A stretch of DNA of 64,000 bases from Halorientalis marina (GTDB lineage Archaea; Halobacteriota; Halobacteria; Halobacteriales; Haloarculaceae). This document shows positions 60,501 through 64,000 of this stretch, piece after piece (the stretch's first letter is position 1; every line of letters starts with the position of its first letter). The position numbers were made by a program, and so were the translations under genes. The stretch is taken from contig NZ_CP095487.1 of NCBI RefSeq assembly GCF_023028345.1, positions 2,728,001 through 2,792,000 on the forward strand, read 5' to 3'. Below the pieces are notes generated by a model. That model was not told the DNA's origin. It made no database searches and saw only the letters and a list, made by a program, of their open reading frames with translations.

Positions 60501-63278
60501 CTACGAGTCGTGCCCTTCGAGTCGCTCCTGCCACGCCTGGACTGTTGCCATCAGCTCGACGGGTGGCGTTTCGTTCACGTCCAGGTCCCGGAGTTCCTCG
60601 ACGACGGCCTCGGCGTCCGGGTCGATGTCACCTCGTTCGGGGTCCCGGTCGGGGCTCCCGTCGGTCGCGACTCGCTCCTCGCCACCGCCCCCGGAGCGTT
60701 CGAACTGTCCCGAATCGAGGTCGAAGACCACCTGCGTCGTCTCGCCGCTCTCCTGCTCGCCGCCGCGGACCTCGATGGCCTCGTCCTCGCGGAGGCGTTC
60801 GAGCACGTTCCGGGAACGGTCCACGACCGGCTCTGGTACCCCTGCGAGGTCCGCGACGTGAATCCCGTAGGAGCGGTCCGTCGGCCCTTCCCGGACGGTC
60901 CGGAGGAAGGTCACGTCGCCGTCGCTCTCGTCGGCAGCGTGGGACGAAGTCCCGCTGCCAGCCGGCGAGTCCGGCTCGCCGGCGACCGCCACGTGGACGT
61001 TCTCGACCGTCGGGAGTTCGTCGCCCAGTGCCGTGAGTTCGTGGTAGTGGGTGGCAAAGAGGGTCTTGGCCCTGACCTGGTTGACCAGGTACTCGGTGGC
61101 CGCCCAGGCGATGCTGATGCCGTCGTAGGTCGCGGTCCCGCGGCCCACCTCGTCAAGGATGACCAGCGACTCCTCGCTGGCGGAGTGGAGGATGTTCGAG
61201 AGCTCCTGCATCTCGACCATGAACGTCGACCGGCCCTGTGCGAGTTCGTCGAGCGCGCCGACGCGGGTGTAGATGCCGTCGACCAGCCCCACCCTGGCGG
61301 ACTCGGCGGGCACGAAACTCCCGACCTGGGCGAGCAGGGTGATGAGCGCCGCCTGGCGCATGTAGGTCGACTTCCCGCTCATGTTCGGCCCCGTGACGAT
61401 GAGGAACCGGCGGTCCTCGTCCATGTGGAGGTCGTTGGGGACGAACTCCGTCGTCTGCTCGACGACGGGGTGGCGACCCTGCCGGACGGAGAGCGCCTGC
61501 CCGTCGTGGAGTTCGGGCCGGGCCCAGTCGTTGCGGACGGCGTGGGTCGCGAGGCTCGCCAGGGCGTCGAGTTCGGCCAGCGCCCGGCCGACGGTCTGGA
61601 GGAGGTCGGCCCGCTCGCCGACGCGCTCGCGGAGGTCCCGGAAGCGGTCGTACTCCATCTCGCCGCGCCGTTCTTCCAGGCGGAGGATCTCGCGTTCCTT
61701 CTCTTCCAGTTCGGGGATCGTGAACCGTTCGGAGTTTTTCAGCGTCTTGATCCCCTCGTATTCGTCGGGCACGTCGTCGGCCTCGCTCTTGCCCACCTGG
61801 ATGTAGTAGCCGTCGGTCTTGTTGCGGTCGACCTGGAGGTGCGTGAGACCGTGGCGTCGCTTCTCCCGCTCGTCCAGCGTCTCGATCCACTCCTCGGCTT
61901 CCTCGTGGGCCGCGATCACCTCGTCGAGTTCGTCGTCGTAGCCGCGGCGGAAGAGGCCGCCCTGCGTGACGGTGTCGGGCGGGTCGTCGACGATGGCCGC
62001 GTCGAGGTCGGCAGCGAGGTCGGCGGCGGCCTCGCGGTCCGCGCCGGCGACGATGTCGGCGAGCGGCGACTCGGCGAGGCGGTCGGTGCTCTCGACGAGG
62101 TCGTCGACGGCGGGCAGCAGCGCGAGCGTGTCCGCGATCCGCAGGAGGTCGCCGGCGTCGGCGCTACCGGTAGCGGCCATGCTCGCGAGGCGTTCGAGGT
62201 CGTACGCGCCGTCGAGGGTCTCGCGGAGGTCCTCGCGGGCCATCGCGGCCTCGGCGAGGGCGGCGACGGCGGACTGTCGCCGGGTGAGCTCGCCGCGAAC
62301 GCGCCGCGGCCGGGACAGCCACTCCCGCAGGAGGCGCCCGCCGGCGCTGGTGACGGTGTGGTCGATGGTCGAAAACAGGGAGCCGTCGCGGTCGCCCTGC
62401 ATGGTCTCGGTGAGTTCGAGGTTGCGCTGGGTGGTCGCGTCGAGGGCGACGTGGTCGGTCGCGCCGTAGGCACGCAGTCGCGTGATGGAGGCAAGCGCCC
62501 CCTGCCCGGTCTCCTCGACGTAGGAGAGGACGGCGCCGGCGGCGCGGACGGCCGCGTCGTCGTCGGCGATGCCGACGCTCTCGACGGTCTCGGTGCCGAA
62601 CTGCTCGCGGACGGTGTGGCGCGCTCGTCCCGGCGCGAACGCGTTGGTCGCGTGGAGCGTCATCGTCGCGTCCGTGCGCTCGCGGACCCCTTCGAGGAGG
62701 TCGTCGTCGGTCCGCACGTCGGGGCCGGGCAGGATTTCCACGGGGTCGAACCGGTAGAGTTCGGTCACGAGGTCGGCCGCGGCGTCGGGGCCGTCGAGGC
62801 TCGTCACCTGGAACTGCCCGGTGGTGATGTCGGCAAAGGCGAGGCCGTAGGCGTCCCCGTCACCGGACTGCGTCCGGTTGCCCGAGGGACTCCGTCCCTC
62901 GCTGTCGCGAACGACGGCCGCGAGGTACTGGGCGTTCTCGCGGCCGGTGTCGACGAGCGTCCCGGGCGTCACGACTCTCGTGATCTCCCGGGCGTGGCCG
63001 TCCGCGGTCTCGTGCTGGTCGGCGACGGCGACACGATACCCGCGCTCGACGAGCGCCTTCAGGTAGGGCGTGAGGTCGTCGACGGGGACGCCGGCCATCG
63101 GGTAGGAGGACCCGTGCGAGGACTTCTGTGAGACCTTGAGGTCGAGTTCCTCGGCGACGGTCTCGGCGTCGTCGTCGAAGAACTCGTAGAAGTCGCCACA
63201 CTGCATTGCCAGCAGGTCCGCGTCCGTCTCGGCTTTGAGGGCCAGGAACTCCCCCACGATGCCCGTCGCCTCGGTCAT
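60501..63278 (-). CDS. mutS: DNA mismatch repair protein MutS (MutS1 type)
   Basis: 925 residues from ATG 63278, chosen over longer frames because the conserved domain starts there (MTEATGIVGEFLALKAETDADLLAMQCGDFYEFFDDDAE). The mismatch-contact motif GDFYEFF is intact. The ATPase has GPNMSGKSTYMRQ, DEVGRGTATYDG and FATHYHEL. An acidic C-terminus ends the protein. Partner of the MutL encoded in this window. Confidence 0.97.
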   Translation of the reverse strand: MTEATGIVGEFLALKAETDADLLAMQCGDFYEFFDDDAETVAEELDLKVSQKSSHGSSYPMAGVPVDDLTPYLKALVERGYRVAVADQHETADGHAREITRVVTPGTLVDTGRENAQYLAAVVRDSEGRSPSGNRTQSGDGDAYGLAFADITTGQFQVTSLDGPDAAADLVTELYRFDPVEILPGPDVRTDDDLLEGVRERTDATMTLHATNAFAPGRARHTVREQFGTETVESVGIADDDAAVRAAGAVLSYVEETGQGALASITRLRAYGATDHVALDATTQRNLELTETMQGDRDGSLFSTIDHTVTSAGGRLLREWLSRPRRVRGELTRRQSAVAALAEAAMAREDLRETLDGAYDLERLASMAATGSADAGDLLRIADTLALLPAVDDLVESTDRLAESPLADIVAGADREAAADLAADLDAAIVDDPPDTVTQGGLFRRGYDDELDEVIAAHEEAEEWIETLDEREKRRHGLTHLQVDRNKTDGYYIQVGKSEADDVPDEYEGIKTLKNSERFTIPELEEKEREILRLEERRGEMEYDRFRDLRERVGERADLLQTVGRALAELDALASLATHAVRNDWARPELHDGQALSVRQGRHPVVEQTTEFVPNDLHMDEDRRFLIVTGPNMSGKSTYMRQAALITLLAQVGSFVPAESARVGLVDGIYTRVGALDELAQGRSTFMVEMQELSNILHSASEESLVILDEVGRGTATYDGISIAWAATEYLVNQVRAKTLFATHYHELTALGDELPTVENVHVAVAGEPDSPAGSGTSSHAADESDGDVTFLRTVREGPTDRSYGIHVADLAGVPEPVVDRSRNVLERLREDEAIEVRGGEQESGETTQVVFDLDSGQFERSGGGGEERVATDGSPDRDPERGDIDPDAEAVVEELRDLDVNETPPVELMATVQAWQERLEGHDS

Positions 63279-63405
63279 GTCCCTCCCTGTGTGCGATACC
63301 GAATAAAAGCCTGCGGGTCCGGGGCGACGGGGCAGTGGACCGGCGGGGCAGACCCCGACCGTGACGGCCGAGGGGCTTTTGCCCGGCCGGGACCTCGCGA
63401 CCACA

Positions 63406-64000
63406 ATGCGTGTCGGTTTTAGTCGGCGAGCGGTCGCGACTTTCGTCGCCCTCGTGACGGTCACCCTCCTCGCGGCGACCATCGCGCCATCCGCCGCGGC
63501 CGCGCCCCTCGAAGGGAACGCGACGGCGGCGACCACGACGACGAACGGCAGCGTCGAGGCGGGGCGCGTCCAGACCGATACGACCATCGACACGACGACG
63601 ACGCTCGCGCTGACGCCGGACCGCCCGGGGTCGGTCCGGGCCACGCTCCGGTTCGACATCCCGGTCCAGGTGACGAGTATGCGGATCACGCTCCCGGAGG
63701 ACGCGAGCGTGACGGGGGTCGACGGCTTCGAGCGGACCGACGAGGGCTACGAGTGGACGGGCGGGGACGCCCCCTCGCTGACCTACGACCTCGTGGTGAA
63801 CCGGTCGAACCGCGCCGAGGGGCCACTGACCGGCGAGGGGCAGTACAGTTTCGTCGACGCGGGGCCGTGGGCAATCGTCCGCAAGCCCGGATTCGGCCTC
63901 AGCGGGCAGTTCCGGGGAAGCGGGGACGTCACCGTCGACCGGACCGTGGTGACCGCGGGGAGCGGTGCGGTGGGCGACACGATGGTCTATCTCGGCCCCT
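63406..64000 (+). CDS. Secreted haloarchaeal protein, N-terminal part only
   Basis: The frame from ATG 63406 runs off the right edge, giving 198 residues. Sec signal RRAVATFVALVTVTLLAATIAPSAAAAP, then a threonine-rich linker (TTTTNG, TTIDTTTTLALT) and a beta-rich domain (TPDRPGSVRATLRFDIPVQVTSMRITLPEDA). No catalytic motif within the visible part. The protein is exported; function unknown. Divergent from mutS, with a gap of 127 nt. Confidence 0.7.
   Translation, partial: MRVGFSRRAVATFVALVTVTLLAATIAPSAAAAPLEGNATAATTTTNGSVEAGRVQTDTTIDTTTTLALTPDRPGSVRATLRFDIPVQVTSMRITLPEDASVTGVDGFERTDEGYEWTGGDAPSLTYDLVVNRSNRAEGPLTGEGQYSFVDAGPWAIVRKPGFGLSGQFRGSGDVTVDRTVVTAGSGAVGDTMVYLGP

Noticed and set aside
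60456..63131. 891-residue plus-strand frame across mutS
   Set aside because: Antisense to an unmistakable mutS; the translated product is a low-complexity Val/Gly/Asp mix.

Overview
The window is a gene-dense piece of a haloarchaeal (class Halobacteria) chromosome. Evidence: high GC with G/C-ending codons, strongly acidic predicted proteins, twin-arginine lipoproteins, HalX response regulators, a halocyanin, a PGF-CTERM surface protein, archaeal MptA and GfcR, a 20S proteasome alpha/beta pair, and many TATA boxes 26-28 nt before start codons, which implies leaderless transcripts. The genus cannot be fixed from the sequence alone.

Layout. 0-2 kb: a TrkA-type K+ regulatory protein bracketed by two stand-alone Lrp/AsnC ligand-binding (RAM) proteins. 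2-8 kb: beta-propeller lipoprotein, tRNA-Leu(TAA) touching a PD-(D/E)XK nuclease-like gene, ferredoxin, cyclophilin, RAD55-like protein, TrpD-like protein, MaoC. 7.8-13.5 kb: fused siroheme decarboxylase (AhbA-AhbB), two HalX response regulators, a histidine kinase, MptA. 13.7-22.6 kb: lipoprotein, MFS transporter, TrmB-type regulator, DUF255 thioredoxin-fold protein, FxsA, tRNA-Ile(GAT) followed by a second copy of its 3' end, several small membrane or unknown proteins and a 36-residue zinc-finger protein. 22.7-31 kb: psmA-psmB, then a five-gene MoxR/DUF58/DUF4129 operon. 31-45 kb: a frameshifted TrmB-family regulator, GfcR, two paralogous SDRs, an MFS transporter, PGF-CTERM protein, PfkB kinase, MutL and a large secreted protein.

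The most interesting part is 45-56.3 kb, a nitrite-reduction/denitrification island. It holds copper nitrite reductase (nirK), a halocyanin, a radical SAM/SPASM enzyme, a CGCGG-motif protein that looks like a radical-SAM-modified peptide, two DUF2249 proteins, two cupins, two multi-spanning heme-copper-oxidase/NnrS-like membrane proteins, a MoaD/ThiS-like protein, a Bat-type HTH regulator, a conserved unknown protein and a membrane histidine kinase. Almost every transcription unit here carries a copy of the palindrome CGAAC-NN-GTTCG (nine copies found by eye, three with one mismatch). In eight of the nine it ends 34-41 nt before the start codon, most often 38-39. This strongly suggests one regulon with leaderless promoters, and it fixes several start codons.

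56-64 kb: MFS transporter, SRPBCC protein, tandem universal stress protein, CNNM/CBS transporter-like protein, MutS, and the start of a secreted protein cut by the window edge. Intergenic DNA holds a two-copy repeat (near 1.85 and 16.5 kb) with a conserved AT-rich core beside a hairpin whose sequence differs but whose pairing and spacing are kept, plus two local duplications of gene 3' ends.
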